Shown here in pieces: positions 35,692 through 45,828 of a stretch of DNA of 48,034 nucleotides. The notes beneath the pieces are model-generated. The model searched no databases, was not told the origin of the DNA, and saw only the letters and a list, made by a program, of their open reading frames with translations. How positions within the stretch are numbered: position 1 is the stretch's first letter; every line of letters starts with the position of its first letter. The translations under genes and the position numbers were made by a program. Source of the stretch: Fidelibacterota bacterium UBA6531 (GTDB taxonomy: Bacteria; Fidelibacterota; Marinisomatia; Marinisomatales; TCS55); assembly GCA_002436185.1 (NCBI GenBank), contig DJKX01000047.1:1-48034 (forward strand), written 5' to 3'.

Positions 35692-35765
35692 TTATTTCTC
35701 TACATTTTTGAGAAAATATTTCTAATACACAATCCAAGTTTTCATCTATATATATCTGCAGAAGA

Positions 35766-38363
35766 TCACAAACCATGTTTCTTTTTTAATTCATCCAATT
35801 TTTGCAATGCCTGTATGGGCGTCATGGAATTCACATCCATTTCATCGAGATCTTTTTTGAATTTGGCTTCCTGCTGTTCAAACATGGATATCTGCTTTGA
35901 CGCCGGCGGCGAGACAGATGTTCCCGATTGGTCCGACGATTCAAGATGATGACTTAAAATATCCTTTGCTCGAGAAATAACGCTCGTTGGCAAACCGGCC
36001 ATTTGTGCTACATGAATTCCGTAACTCCTATCTCCCGGGCCGGACATGATTTTCTTCAAAAAGACGATTTCATCTCCAAATTCCTTCACGGCGGCGTGGT
36101 GATTTTCCAATCGATCCAGAGAATGCTCTAATTCTGTCAATTCATGATAATGAGTAGCAAACAAGGTTCGGGCTGCTACATTGTCACGATTGTGTAAATA
36201 TTCGGTTATAGACCATGCTAGCGAAAGACCATCAAAGGTGGCTGTTCCCCGTCCTATTTCATCGAGCAGAATTAAGCTATGAGCAGTGGCATTATTGAGA
36301 ATATTCGCTGCTTCAATCATTTCCACCAAAAAAGTACTTTCGCCACCAGCCAAGTTATCGCTGGCTCCCACACGAGTAAATAAACGGTCTACAATACCGA
36401 TCGTGGCTTTTTTTGCGGGCACGTAGCACCCAACCTGGGCCATGAGGACAATCAGTCCAACTTGGCGTAAATACGTAGATTTCCCGGCCATATTTGGTCC
36501 GGTGATGAGGTGAATCTGACTTTTGTTCACATTCATCTTCAGGTCATTACCTACAAATCGGTCAGACGCCGGTAACAGATTCTCCACCACGGGATGACGA
36601 CCGTCTTTAATATCAAGAACAGCATCTGCAACAAGCGACGGTTTACAATATTTCTTCTGAATTGATAAGTGGGAAAAAGTGGAAAGAACATCGAGTCTGT
36701 TCAACCGTTTTGCATTGATTTGAATACGGTCAGCTCGATCAAGGATTTTCTGGCAACATTCGGAAAATAATTCTGATTCGATGGCAATGATATCTTCCTC
36801 GGCAGAAAGTATTTTTTCCTCGTATTCTTTCAACTCTTCTGTAATATAGCGCTCGGCATTTACCAGCGTCTGTTTACGGATATACGATTCAGGCACTTTG
36901 TCCTGATGGATCTTGGAAATTTCCAGATAATATCCAAATACCTTATTAAATCCCACTTTCAATTTGCTGATACCCGTTTTTTCCCGCTCGGATTCCTGCA
37001 TTTCAGCGATCCATTGTTTGCCACCGCTGGCCAATTTTCGCAATTCATCTAATTCCTTATTTATTCCATCCCGAAAGACATGGCCATGTTGGAGCTGGGC
37101 TGGAACTTCTTCATTCAATTTTTCTGAAATTAACTCCACAACCGGAGCGGTGTCTGCAAATGAATCAGCGGCTGAATTCAATTGGTCGATATCTGCTGAA
37201 TTCAGCAATTCCTGCATTTTCGGTATACATTTCAAGCTTTCCTTTAATCCAATTATGTCCCGTGGATTGGCTTTATTTTGGCTAATTTTGCCAAGGATTC
37301 GTTCTATATCCATTACGTTATCTAGAACAGTGCGCACCTTTTTTAGCAAACGTTTATTTTTAACAAATCCCGCAACAATATCCAGACGGTCATTCAACTT
37401 TTCTATATCCGTCAGTGGCTGGGATAACCATTGTTTCACAAGTCGCCCACCGCCGTTGGTCACTGTCTCATCCAAAAGGTCTATTAATGTGCCGTGGGTT
37501 CCTTGTGTAGACAGTGATTTGAATACTTCTAGGTTGCGGATGGTAAATCCGTCCAATCCCATGATGCCTTCTTTAGATACAGGATGAATAGACGTGACGT
37601 GAGCCAGAGAACCATTCAAGGCATTTTTAATATGGTAAAAGATGGCTCCGGCGGCGGTAATGGCCAATTCCAGGTCTCCGCAGCCAAACCCCTTCAGGTT
37701 CCGGACATTGAAATGGTCCGTAAGGGTACGATCGCCCTGATCAAAGGACATGACCCAGTCTTCCACTGTGGACACAAATGGTTTCAGTTCCCTGTACCAG
37801 ACGGCTGTGGAATACACAACATTCTCGGCCAACAGCACCTCACGGGGAGCAAATGTCCCCAAGGCTTCGGTCAATCCGTCTTCCGGACATTCACCAATAA
37901 ATAATTCGCCTGTGGATTGATCCAATACGGCATAACCGGCGTTATCTCGATGGGTGTGGACACAGGCCAAGAATTGATTCGCTTTCTCGTTCAGAGCCGC
38001 CTCGCTGGTGATGGTCCCGGGGGTTACCACTTCCACCACTTCCCGCTTCACGATCCCCTTCGCCAGCTTGGGGTCCTCCACCTGCTCACAGATGGCCACA
38101 CGGTGGCCGGCGTTCACCAGCTTATGTAAATAATTATCAATGGCGTGGTAGGGGAAACCGGCCAGAGGCACATCGGCGGCAGCGCCGTTGGAACGCTTCG
38201 TCAATACGATCCCCAACACCTTCGCCGTGGTGACGGCGTCATCGCTAAATGTTTCGTAGAAATCGCCCATACGGAAGAGGACAATGGCATCGCTGTACTG
38301 GCGCTTGACCTCTTCGTACTGGCGCATGAGGGGCGTACCCTGGGGTGGTGATTTTTTACTCAC
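35766..38363 (-). CDS. mutS: DNA mismatch repair protein MutS
   Basis: Mismatch recognition ATPase. 865 residues. Mismatch-binding Phe-x-Glu in FRMGDFYETF near the N-terminus, Walker A GPNMAGKSTYLRQVG (about 617-631), Walker B LLDEIGRGT and TLFATHYHEL. The clamp-binding QISMF is near the C-terminus. GTG start at 38363. The N-terminal coding third (about 37600-38340) is much richer in G+C than the rest of the gene. Confidence 0.97.
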   Translation of the reverse strand: MSKKSPPQGTPLMRQYEEVKRQYSDAIVLFRMGDFYETFSDDAVTTAKVLGIVLTKRSNGAAADVPLAGFPYHAIDNYLHKLVNAGHRVAICEQVEDPKLAKGIVKREVVEVVTPGTITSEAALNEKANQFLACVHTHRDNAGYAVLDQSTGELFIGECPEDGLTEALGTFAPREVLLAENVVYSTAVWYRELKPFVSTVEDWVMSFDQGDRTLTDHFNVRNLKGFGCGDLELAITAAGAIFYHIKNALNGSLAHVTSIHPVSKEGIMGLDGFTIRNLEVFKSLSTQGTHGTLIDLLDETVTNGGGRLVKQWLSQPLTDIEKLNDRLDIVAGFVKNKRLLKKVRTVLDNVMDIERILGKISQNKANPRDIIGLKESLKCIPKMQELLNSADIDQLNSAADSFADTAPVVELISEKLNEEVPAQLQHGHVFRDGINKELDELRKLASGGKQWIAEMQESEREKTGISKLKVGFNKVFGYYLEISKIHQDKVPESYIRKQTLVNAERYITEELKEYEEKILSAEEDIIAIESELFSECCQKILDRADRIQINAKRLNRLDVLSTFSHLSIQKKYCKPSLVADAVLDIKDGRHPVVENLLPASDRFVGNDLKMNVNKSQIHLITGPNMAGKSTYLRQVGLIVLMAQVGCYVPAKKATIGIVDRLFTRVGASDNLAGGESTFLVEMIEAANILNNATAHSLILLDEIGRGTATFDGLSLAWSITEYLHNRDNVAARTLFATHYHELTELEHSLDRLENHHAAVKEFGDEIVFLKKIMSGPGDRSYGIHVAQMAGLPTSVISRAKDILSHHLESSDQSGTSVSPPASKQISMFEQQEAKFKKDLDEMDVNSMTPIQALQKLDELKKKHGL

Positions 38364-38402
38364 AAATGGTTGAATTTTTTATCAGTTCGAGGGAAGAATA
38401 TA

Positions 38403-39587
38403 TTACTTAAGTAATACTACTTTCTGTGATTGTGTAAACGTCTCTCCACTATTTAATGAATGAGCAGACAGATTGATAAAATACACCCCGGATGATAGCG
38501 GATGTCCGTTCTCATCTCTGCCATTCCATTTAATGGAATAATAACCGGCATCTTCTCGTTGGTTTTTGAGAGTGTTGATATTTCTGCCTAACAGATCATA
38601 AACGACCAATTGGACTTCGCTTACTTTTGGAAGGTCGTATTTGATGGTGGTTTCCGGGTTGAAGGGGTTGGGAAATGATTGAATTGAAAACTGATCAGGA
38701 ATAGAATTAAATAACTTATTTTTTCCGGTGCTTCCTTCTTTAACTCTTACAGATAACGGAGAACTATTACCGCTTGTTTTATTTCCATCTCCTGAAACAG
38801 CTTCTATTTTATAATTGTACTCAACTAACTGTGAACCACAACATATATCAACGTCCGTATCAATATAAGAAGTATCTGTTAACCCATTGGCTATAACATT
38901 ATAACTAGACTGATTTGGATTCTTTCTTTTGACCTTATATGTCACATTCCCATTATAAGGCTCACTCCTTCTCCATTCAATATCAGGGTGATTATTGGTA
39001 TTAGAATATGTCAAACCTTCAGGTATAGTGGGTTGAAAATGATCGAGCATGGGTATTGAATTATTTTTTCGATTTCCATCCCAAATTCCTACAGTAGAAT
39101 CTTGAGATATTCCATGCCATATAGTTTGATTCAACTTATCCTGATGCTCAAATCTATTATTAACTGAATTCCATCTAATCATTAAATCAGCTGTATTGTA
39201 ATTGGTTCCAAAACCATTCAAATCTTGGTAATCACAATCTCTCCAATCAATATATACAATATTTGAACCCATTTGAAGTTTGTATTTTCCATGGACTATC
39301 GTTCCATCCGGACCTTGTGTAGCTTGATCATTCGTAATAAAATCCAAGTAAAATGGTGAATATCCAGTAAGTGTAATAATTAAATAATTGCTTCCTGTAC
39401 AAATTGACCAACCCTCATTAATTCCGTTCCATGCTGTTCCTTGAGCTGTTAAATAAACGGTATTTCCAACTGGTATATCCTTAATTTCAAGTTCTCCAAA
39501 CATAGAAGGATCAGAAAAGGCAATACTAAAAGTGATGAATTGTATTAAAATTAATCTCATTATACTTTTTTGCATGATGTATTCCAT
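38403..39587 (-). CDS. Secreted protein with fibronectin-like domain and type IX C-terminal sorting domain
   Basis: 394 residues. Signal peptide (LILIQFITFSIAFS), an N-terminal beta domain I do not recognise (about 30-190), an Fn3-like region (about 195-295) with the pattern YKIEAVSGDG, and a C-terminal Por-type tail (about 310-394) with FPNPFNPETTIKYDLP, LLGRNI and GVYFINL. Such tails direct export across the outer membrane. The M at residue 5 (39575) is an alternative start. It follows the next secreted gene by one base. Confidence 0.72.
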   Translation of the reverse strand: MEYIMQKSIMRLILIQFITFSIAFSDPSMFGELEIKDIPVGNTVYLTAQGTAWNGINEGWSICTGSNYLIITLTGYSPFYLDFITNDQATQGPDGTIVHGKYKLQMGSNIVYIDWRDCDYQDLNGFGTNYNTADLMIRWNSVNNRFEHQDKLNQTIWHGISQDSTVGIWDGNRKNNSIPMLDHFQPTIPEGLTYSNTNNHPDIEWRRSEPYNGNVTYKVKRKNPNQSSYNVIANGLTDTSYIDTDVDICCGSQLVEYNYKIEAVSGDGNKTSGNSSPLSVRVKEGSTGKNKLFNSIPDQFSIQSFPNPFNPETTIKYDLPKVSEVQLVVYDLLGRNINTLKNQREDAGYYSIKWNGRDENGHPLSSGVYFINLSAHSLNSGETFTQSQKVVLLK

Positions 39588-39588
39588 T

Positions 39589-41166
39589 TTATTTTAAAAA
39601 TGTAATCTTTTTTACTTGAATTATATCTTGCGTTTTAAATGATAAAAAATAAATACCTGAAGATAAATTTTGTGGTATCCATTTAATATGGTGAGACCCC
39701 TGGTTATAATACTTTGCAGTAATAGTTGTTATAAAAGTACCATTTATATCAAACACATCAATTTGAGTAATTCCTGAATAAGTATTTTCCCATTCCAGAC
39801 TGATGGTAGCATTAAATGGATTTGGATAAGCCTTTATTATATTTATTTGTCCCGGGTTCAAAGGATCATTCTCATCTATGATACTTAAGGGATTCGTATT
39901 ATTATACCATGATTGTAATTGAACTGTCTGATCTTCCAAGTTCACCAACGCTGACTGGTATGTAGTATCAGCAGCGGTAATGAGGGCATAAATAATTTCA
40001 GTGGAATCTCCGGATAAGAGATCAAAATTTCCTGTACTCGTAATAAATCCAGCTTCTCCTTCAGAACCTCCAGTATCATTATATCCATTAAATATCCACC
40101 CTTCCCCATTTACCGGATCACCATCAAAGGTAAATGTTGTCGTATCTTGAGTTATCGGGTGTATTATTGGTTGACCATTTACCATTAATCCTAAAGAAAT
40201 AAATCGTAATTCTTCCATTGTATTAGGTAAATACATGAGCGTGTCACTTTCAGGGTAAGAATCGCTTAAAACATACATTCCTGACGTTGTTTGCAAATTT
40301 CTGGAATCCGGAACAATGTGACCAAAAAATATAGCTGTGCTATCAGGATCGGGTACTACTGGCCCCTGTAACATCATGTATGTACAAGCTCTAGGAAGAA
40401 TTCCTGTTTCAATTCCACTAAAATAATTATACATAAAATTCCCATTGGGATTATAACCACCAAGGTTCCAAGTTGCATCATAAAGATCAACATCTAACCA
40501 TAATGATATCGCAGCATCCAGGATATCATAATTACCCCGATTATATATCTGGTATCTAAAGAAGAGAACATTCTCGAATCCAGGGGAAATACCATAATCC
40601 CAAATTGTTTCATGTATTTCTAAATAAGTTGGACCAGAGTACGGCCAGCCCCTGTAATCCTCTCCTGGATGGGCATCATTGTAAACCATAAAAGTAGTTT
40701 GGTCTCCGATGACTAAAGGAGAACCATCTGAATAGTGAGGCGCTCCCCATTGAACAGGCCAATCATCATAATCTGGATCTCCTATATTGCTGGATTGATC
40801 TATATGATAAACACGGTACATAGAAGAATCTTCAGGTTGGATTAAAGTTGCTGCTTGACCATCAATTATAGGACCTTCACTGTAATCTGCAATCCACAAG
40901 GGAGTTGTACCAATCAGGGTATCATTCATCATCCCATTTATCCATAAACCATGGGCGAAGATGATTTCCTCATCTCCATTAAGCCAACGAATTGCTGATC
41001 CATTACTATGTTGCCAATCTAACATTCCAACATTAGTAACTTTTGCAGACATGGTTGCTGTGGTAATTAGATGGGAATCATATTGAACATCCCACTGAGA
41101 ATACAAGATTGATACCAGAAAAAAAGTGGGAAAGTAGTGTTTATGTTGGTTGATAATATTTTTCAT
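39589..41166 (-). CDS. Large secreted protein with type IX C-terminal sorting domain
   Basis: 525 residues. Signal peptide (FPTFFLVSILYSQW) and a body of beta-rich, Asp/Tyr/Trp-rich sequence resembling uncharacterised FCB-group exported proteins. The C-terminal tail has YPNPFNATISLEW, IDVFDINGTF and SSGIYFLSFKT, ending VKKITFLK. No catalytic motif is seen. Probably cotranscribed with the shorter sorted protein that follows. Gene 52 nt after selB. Confidence 0.72.
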   Translation of the reverse strand: MKNIINQHKHYFPTFFLVSILYSQWDVQYDSHLITTATMSAKVTNVGMLDWQHSNGSAIRWLNGDEEIIFAHGLWINGMMNDTLIGTTPLWIADYSEGPIIDGQAATLIQPEDSSMYRVYHIDQSSNIGDPDYDDWPVQWGAPHYSDGSPLVIGDQTTFMVYNDAHPGEDYRGWPYSGPTYLEIHETIWDYGISPGFENVLFFRYQIYNRGNYDILDAAISLWLDVDLYDATWNLGGYNPNGNFMYNYFSGIETGILPRACTYMMLQGPVVPDPDSTAIFFGHIVPDSRNLQTTSGMYVLSDSYPESDTLMYLPNTMEELRFISLGLMVNGQPIIHPITQDTTTFTFDGDPVNGEGWIFNGYNDTGGSEGEAGFITSTGNFDLLSGDSTEIIYALITAADTTYQSALVNLEDQTVQLQSWYNNTNPLSIIDENDPLNPGQINIIKAYPNPFNATISLEWENTYSGITQIDVFDINGTFITTITAKYYNQGSHHIKWIPQNLSSGIYFLSFKTQDIIQVKKITFLK

Positions 41167-41218
41167 CTACATTACCCTTTTGGCTTTATTATTCTTAATA
41201 ACACAAAAGTTATAAAAC

Positions 41219-43081
41219 TCATTCCATAGTTCCTTTCAGGCGCACATTTCCATCCCGTTCGGTCCAACCCTGCTTGTCGCAGTATTCCAGGACAGGAATG
41301 GCGAATTTCCGCGTTAAACCGCTCATGTTTTTGAAGTCTGCTACATTCATTTCGTTTTGTGAATCAAAATGGCTCTGTAATGCTTTCCGGAGTTTAGCCA
41401 TGTTTTCGCTGTGCATCCAGACATCGTTTTTGATTTCCACTACTTTATCTTCACTCTTTAAAACGTGTAGTATCTCCAATATATCCTTATGGCTCGTTTT
41501 CAATTTTTTGGACAATTCTTCAGTCGTCACAGGAATGAAACCACTTTCCATTATTCCATCTTCCATCTTACGTGATATTTCTGCCGTACCGCCTGCTAGT
41601 TCCACTTTATGACTCGCCAGTGCTACACCCGTTCCGGCGGAACGAATGGATGCATCTTTTTCCATAATGTCCAGCAGTTCAGCCAACCATTTTTCGCTCA
41701 ATCCTGATTCTTGTTGCAGCACATCTGCAGACATGGCTTTGCGCAGTGGATTTTTGTCATGAAACTGTTCTAAACGTTTTACAATCAATTCAGAACATGA
41801 ATTCACATTTTCGTCTGAATAAATAAAACTGCGTCTGGATGATTTCAATCCAGTATTTTTCACCAAGTTTCTTATATGTTTATCCGTCATTTGCATAGCA
41901 TTTCCCCACTCAAATACTGTTTTGGGTTCCAGTTTGAATGCTACAACCAATTGGCCAAATCGTTTCTCCAAATCTAAATCTAGTTCAGACACCCATTTTT
42001 TAATCTTTACTCCTTTGGGGATAAATGTGGTTAATACCGTCCCGCCGCCGATGGTGTGCATAGGAGAATAGGAGCGCATGACTAAGCGGTCTTCACTGGC
42101 CATCACGGTCGGCTCTTCCAGTACAATAATGACATTTGCCGAACTGCCGGCAGTCATTTTCTTATCGGATGTCAAATATATTCTCGCCATCACTTCCGCT
42201 GTGCCCAAATGCACCCGCACTCGCTGGCGGTGCTTTAGTTCTTTATTCATGTCCGCCGTAAGTTGTAAATGGGCTGTGAATTTCGATACTGCTTTCAGTT
42301 TTCCCTTTGTCGCCAATTCTGAACCACGAAATACCTTTTCTGCTTCCACTCCGGAAAGATTCACCGCCGCACGATCGCCCCGCTGCACGGATTCCACTTC
42401 TGCACCGTGGGACTGAATTCCCCGAACTTTCGCAGAAATATTCCCCGGCAATACATCCACAGTATCCCCTTTTTTCAAGCGTCCAGAAATGACTGTTCCT
42501 GTTACCACCGTGCCAAAACCGGTCATGGAAAAAACACGGTCTGCCTGAAGTCGAAAAAAGCTCTCATCTTCTGTCAATTGAACTGCAGCTGATTTCTCTT
42601 CCAATAAATGCTTTAAATCGTCAATTCCCTCGTTGGTTTGTACGGACGTTCGGACCACGTCCACATTTTCAAAAATGTCTTCTGTCAATTCCCGGATCTC
42701 CAGTTCAATCAAGTCCAGCCATTCTCCATCTTCCGCCAGGTCTGTCTTGGTGAGGGCTACCACGCATTGGGGAATGTTCAGGAGTTTCAGGATGTGCAGA
42801 TGTTCTCTCGTTTGAGGCATGATACCGTCATCGGCCGCCACCACCAAGAGTGCAATATTGATAGTGGACACTCCCGCCACCATATTGCGGATAAATTTTT
42901 CGTGACCGGGAACGTCAATAATGGTTATGGACTCATTTAAGAAAGCAAATCCCAGGTCGATGGTCATACCCCGGGCTTTTTCTTCTGCCAAACGGTCCGT
43001 GTCCGTGCCGGTAAGTGCTTTTACCAATGCGGTCTTTCCATGGTCAATATGCCCGGCAGTGCCGATGACAACTTGGGTCAT
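41219..43081 (-). CDS. selB: Selenocysteine-specific elongation factor SelB
   Basis: Brings Sec-tRNA to in-frame UGA codons next to a SECIS element. 620 residues. GTPase domain with GHIDHGKT (10-17), DVPGHE, TKTD, and SelB-type RGMTIDLGFAFL. A beta-barrel region (about 175-350) and several C-terminal winged helices (about 370-620) bind SECIS RNA. TAATG overlap with selA. No selenoprotein or SECIS is visible here. Confidence 0.97.
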   Translation of the reverse strand: MTQVVIGTAGHIDHGKTALVKALTGTDTDRLAEEKARGMTIDLGFAFLNESITIIDVPGHEKFIRNMVAGVSTINIALLVVAADDGIMPQTREHLHILKLLNIPQCVVALTKTDLAEDGEWLDLIELEIRELTEDIFENVDVVRTSVQTNEGIDDLKHLLEEKSAAVQLTEDESFFRLQADRVFSMTGFGTVVTGTVISGRLKKGDTVDVLPGNISAKVRGIQSHGAEVESVQRGDRAAVNLSGVEAEKVFRGSELATKGKLKAVSKFTAHLQLTADMNKELKHRQRVRVHLGTAEVMARIYLTSDKKMTAGSSANVIIVLEEPTVMASEDRLVMRSYSPMHTIGGGTVLTTFIPKGVKIKKWVSELDLDLEKRFGQLVVAFKLEPKTVFEWGNAMQMTDKHIRNLVKNTGLKSSRRSFIYSDENVNSCSELIVKRLEQFHDKNPLRKAMSADVLQQESGLSEKWLAELLDIMEKDASIRSAGTGVALASHKVELAGGTAEISRKMEDGIMESGFIPVTTEELSKKLKTSHKDILEILHVLKSEDKVVEIKNDVWMHSENMAKLRKALQSHFDSQNEMNVADFKNMSGLTRKFAIPVLEYCDKQGWTERDGNVRLKGTME

Positions 43082-44451
43082 TAAACGTCCTGAATTACTT
43101 GAATAAGTCTGGATACCTGGTTCGGCAGAACCGCTTTCAGATCGATATAAAATGTATTTCCTTTGGTGTAGCCAACTACCGGGATATTTCCGGTGCGGAA
43201 TGCTTTGGCCAGTTTGGACACAGACATGACATTAGGTTTAAACTGCAAGGCAGCACTGGGGATAGCCTCCACGGGCAATGAGCCGCTCCCGGCTTCCACC
43301 TTGGATTCGACCAATGATATTCCCAGATCCTTGATTTTCTTTTTAGGAATATCCGTCAACATTTTTTCTCCACGTTTTAATAAAGTGTTTTGAGATGTAG
43401 TCAGGAGTTTTAGGGACAAATTATCACCGCTTACCTTTTCGTCTGAAGCATAGGTTCGTAATGTTTCTTCCATGAGTACAATGGTCCACTTGTCGCAGCG
43501 GTATGTCCTATAAAGTGGATTCTTGTGAATTTTGTTTACAAACTTCTTCTTCCCCACAATAAGACCGGATTGAGGTCCACCCAAAAGCTTATCCCCGGAG
43601 AATGTGATGATATCTGCGCCGGTTTTTACCACTTCTTCCACCAACTCTTCCGGAGGAAGTCCCATTTTTGCCATATCTGCCAAGGCGCCGGAACCGAGAT
43701 CGGCCACCAATGGAATACGTTTCTTCTTCGCCAACTCTGCTAATTCTGTGAGCGATACTTCCTTGGTGAAACCCTGCACAACATAATTGCTGGTATGGGC
43801 CCAAAGAATGGTGCCGGTATTTTTGGTGATTGCTTTTTCGTAATCTTTAAGATGTGTCCGATTTGTGGTGCCCACTTCCACCAAATTGCAATAACTTTTC
43901 CGCACAACATCAGGGATACGGAATGAACCGCCGATCTCCACTTCCTGTCCCCGGGAGACGATCACTTCCTTCCCTTCGGCACATGTGTTTAGAGCAATGA
44001 GGACAGCGGCTGCGTTATTGTTGACCATCAAACTGCTTTCTGAACCACAGATGGCTGACAGTAAATTATTGATGTGATCTTGCCGCTCACCACGTTTTCC
44101 AGAATCCAGGTCGAATTCTAGGTTTACGTATCCTTCAAGTTTTTTAGTCGCATTGGAGATGACCTTTTTTGAGATTGGTGCTCGGCCAAAACCTGTATGC
44201 AAAACCACACCGGTACCGTTGATGATATTTTTCATGGATGGTTCAGCCAATCTGTATATCTCACCCAGAATTGAATCCACTATTTCCTTACGATTGATCT
44301 TTAATTTTCCTGCTTTAGCATCTGCTCGATATTGACTTATTTCTGTTGTAATAATTTTGGTTATATAATCATTATGTAGCTTTGTATCCTTGCGCACTTC
44401 AAGTAATACTTCAGATACGGATGGTAGTTGCTTGAGTTGGTTTAGGCTCAT
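43081..44451 (-). CDS. selA: L-seryl-tRNA(Sec) selenium transferase
   Basis: Converts Ser-tRNA(Sec) to Sec-tRNA(Sec) with selenophosphate. 456 residues. INGTGVVLHTGFGRAPIS, NNNAAAVLIAL, and the PLP lysine in SGDKLLGGPQSG (about 287) are all present. selD and selC are not in the window. It is 48 nt after the MFS gene. Confidence 0.97.
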   Translation of the reverse strand: MSLNQLKQLPSVSEVLLEVRKDTKLHNDYITKIITTEISQYRADAKAGKLKINRKEIVDSILGEIYRLAEPSMKNIINGTGVVLHTGFGRAPISKKVISNATKKLEGYVNLEFDLDSGKRGERQDHINNLLSAICGSESSLMVNNNAAAVLIALNTCAEGKEVIVSRGQEVEIGGSFRIPDVVRKSYCNLVEVGTTNRTHLKDYEKAITKNTGTILWAHTSNYVVQGFTKEVSLTELAELAKKKRIPLVADLGSGALADMAKMGLPPEELVEEVVKTGADIITFSGDKLLGGPQSGLIVGKKKFVNKIHKNPLYRTYRCDKWTIVLMEETLRTYASDEKVSGDNLSLKLLTTSQNTLLKRGEKMLTDIPKKKIKDLGISLVESKVEAGSGSLPVEAIPSAALQFKPNVMSVSKLAKAFRTGNIPVVGYTKGNTFYIDLKAVLPNQVSRLIQVIQDV

Positions 44452-44498
44452 ATCAATAGTTGAAATTGATGAACAATATTAACAGATAAAACAATTAA

Positions 44499-45659
44499 TC
44501 ATGATTTTTTAATGATCATATAACTGGTAAATAGTGCTGGGATTAATAAAAAGCCCATCACGGGAAATACAGCAGCAACTCCTTGGCTTTCGGCAATAAA
44601 TCCGCCAAATCCTGCTGCTAATGAACCGATGCCAAAACTCAAGAAAAAACTGATGCCGTAACCCAATCCCCTGTTAGCGCTATGAGTAAATTCCGCAATG
44701 AGTGTATTGCTGATGGGTTGATTGGAAAAATATGCCATACCCATAAAGATACTGAATACAACCAGCCACATATCCGAACTATAGCCCATGAACAATAAAA
44801 AGGGAATATTTACGGCGACGATGAGCATGAGCATTTTGGGCCGATTATAAAGACTACCCAGTCGTCCGCCGATCAATTGACCAACAATGCCAGCCAAAAA
44901 AACCAACGTGGGGAAAACACCTGCTTTCATAGTGTCAGAAATAAAAGGCATAAATTGATGTGTATTTTCAGCGAAATGAGTGGGCATAAATGTGGTAAAA
45001 CCATAATAGGCCATGCCCATGAGCATATTAGTGATATAAAAATAAATCAATGCTGGTCGATTGGTTTTATCTACTTTATTTTCAGTTTTTTCTTCAACAT
45101 CATGCTTATCCCTCTTGGGAATAGCAATAAGGGTAGTCAAGGCTAGGAGTATGTTAAATATGCCTAAAAATGCGTATGATGCTCGCCAGGAGATAAGCGC
45201 TGCTAACGCTGTAGCCATAATGGGTCCTGCGGCAGAGCCGACTGTACCAAAAATACCATGGACGGCCATTCCTTTAGTGAGAACATTGACACGGTGAGAA
45301 ATGAGGGTGAGTCCGGCTGGATGATAAATACTACAGAAAAAGCCCATAAATCCCAAACCAATAACCATTATAAAAAATGAGTTCGAAACTGAAACCAATA
45401 GCGCCGAAAAACCTGAACCCATGAGATATAAGATTAATAGCAACCTTCCACCCAATTTGCTTTCTGCCCAACCGGCGGGAATAGCTCCTACACCAAACAT
45501 AAAAGCACTGACAGTTACAACGAGACCTAATGTATCCAATCCTGTGTTGAATTCATTCCGCAAAATGGGGATCAAGCTCGGCAACGCCAGCATGAGTGCG
45601 TGGACGGATAAATGACTTCCGCCGGTTATGCCAAGTACTATTTTTTCAAATTTGCTCAA
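44499..45659 (-). CDS. Major facilitator superfamily transporter
   Basis: 386 residues, about 12 membrane helices with a charged loop in the middle (about 195-215, KRDKHDVEEKTENK). The first half has VSAFMFGVGAIPAGWAES and MGFFCSIYHPAGL; the fold resembles fosmidomycin-resistance-type (Fsr) exporters. Substrate unknown. Start is TTG at 45659; the next Met lies well inside the first helix. Preceded by a promoter candidate. Confidence 0.85.
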   Translation of the reverse strand: MSKFEKIVLGITGGSHLSVHALMLALPSLIPILRNEFNTGLDTLGLVVTVSAFMFGVGAIPAGWAESKLGGRLLLILYLMGSGFSALLVSVSNSFFIMVIGLGFMGFFCSIYHPAGLTLISHRVNVLTKGMAVHGIFGTVGSAAGPIMATALAALISWRASYAFLGIFNILLALTTLIAIPKRDKHDVEEKTENKVDKTNRPALIYFYITNMLMGMAYYGFTTFMPTHFAENTHQFMPFISDTMKAGVFPTLVFLAGIVGQLIGGRLGSLYNRPKMLMLIVAVNIPFLLFMGYSSDMWLVVFSIFMGMAYFSNQPISNTLIAEFTHSANRGLGYGISFFLSFGIGSLAAGFGGFIAESQGVAAVFPVMGFLLIPALFTSYMIIKKS

Positions 45660-45676
45660 TTAAATTACTCTTTTTC

Positions 45677-45706
45677 TTTATACATATTTGTTTAAAACTA
45701 ATTCAA
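45677..45706 (-). promoter_or_regulatory. Promoter candidate for the MFS-selA-selB operon
   Basis: Minus strand: TTGAAT at 45706-45701, an 18-nt spacer, and TATAAA at 45682-45677, which is 18 nt before the TTG start. It sits in the gap after the rplS terminator, where a new transcript must start. Confidence 0.45.
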
Positions 45707-45772
45707 AAAGTTTTACAATTCGATGAAAGAATAATTTTTCTTAACCATTATAATTTTTATACTAAATTAAAC

Positions 45773-45805
45773 AAAAAACCCCCATCGTATTTACCGATGA
45801 GGGTT
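45773..45805 (-). terminator. rplS: Intrinsic terminator after rplS
   Basis: Minus strand: AACCCTCATCG, a 7-nt loop and CGATGGGGGTT form an 11-bp stem (one G-T pair) followed by a T-run. It ends the rpsP-khpA-rimM-trmD-rplS operon, 24 nt after the rplS stop. Confidence 0.93.
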
Positions 45806-45828
45806 TATCATTTATATATAGATTTGAT

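Noticed and set aside
36964..37587. Plus-strand frame of 207 codons opposite mutS
   Set aside because: It lies wholly inside mutS on the other strand, has no ribosome site or known motif, and its Ser/Asn-rich composition mirrors mutS codons.
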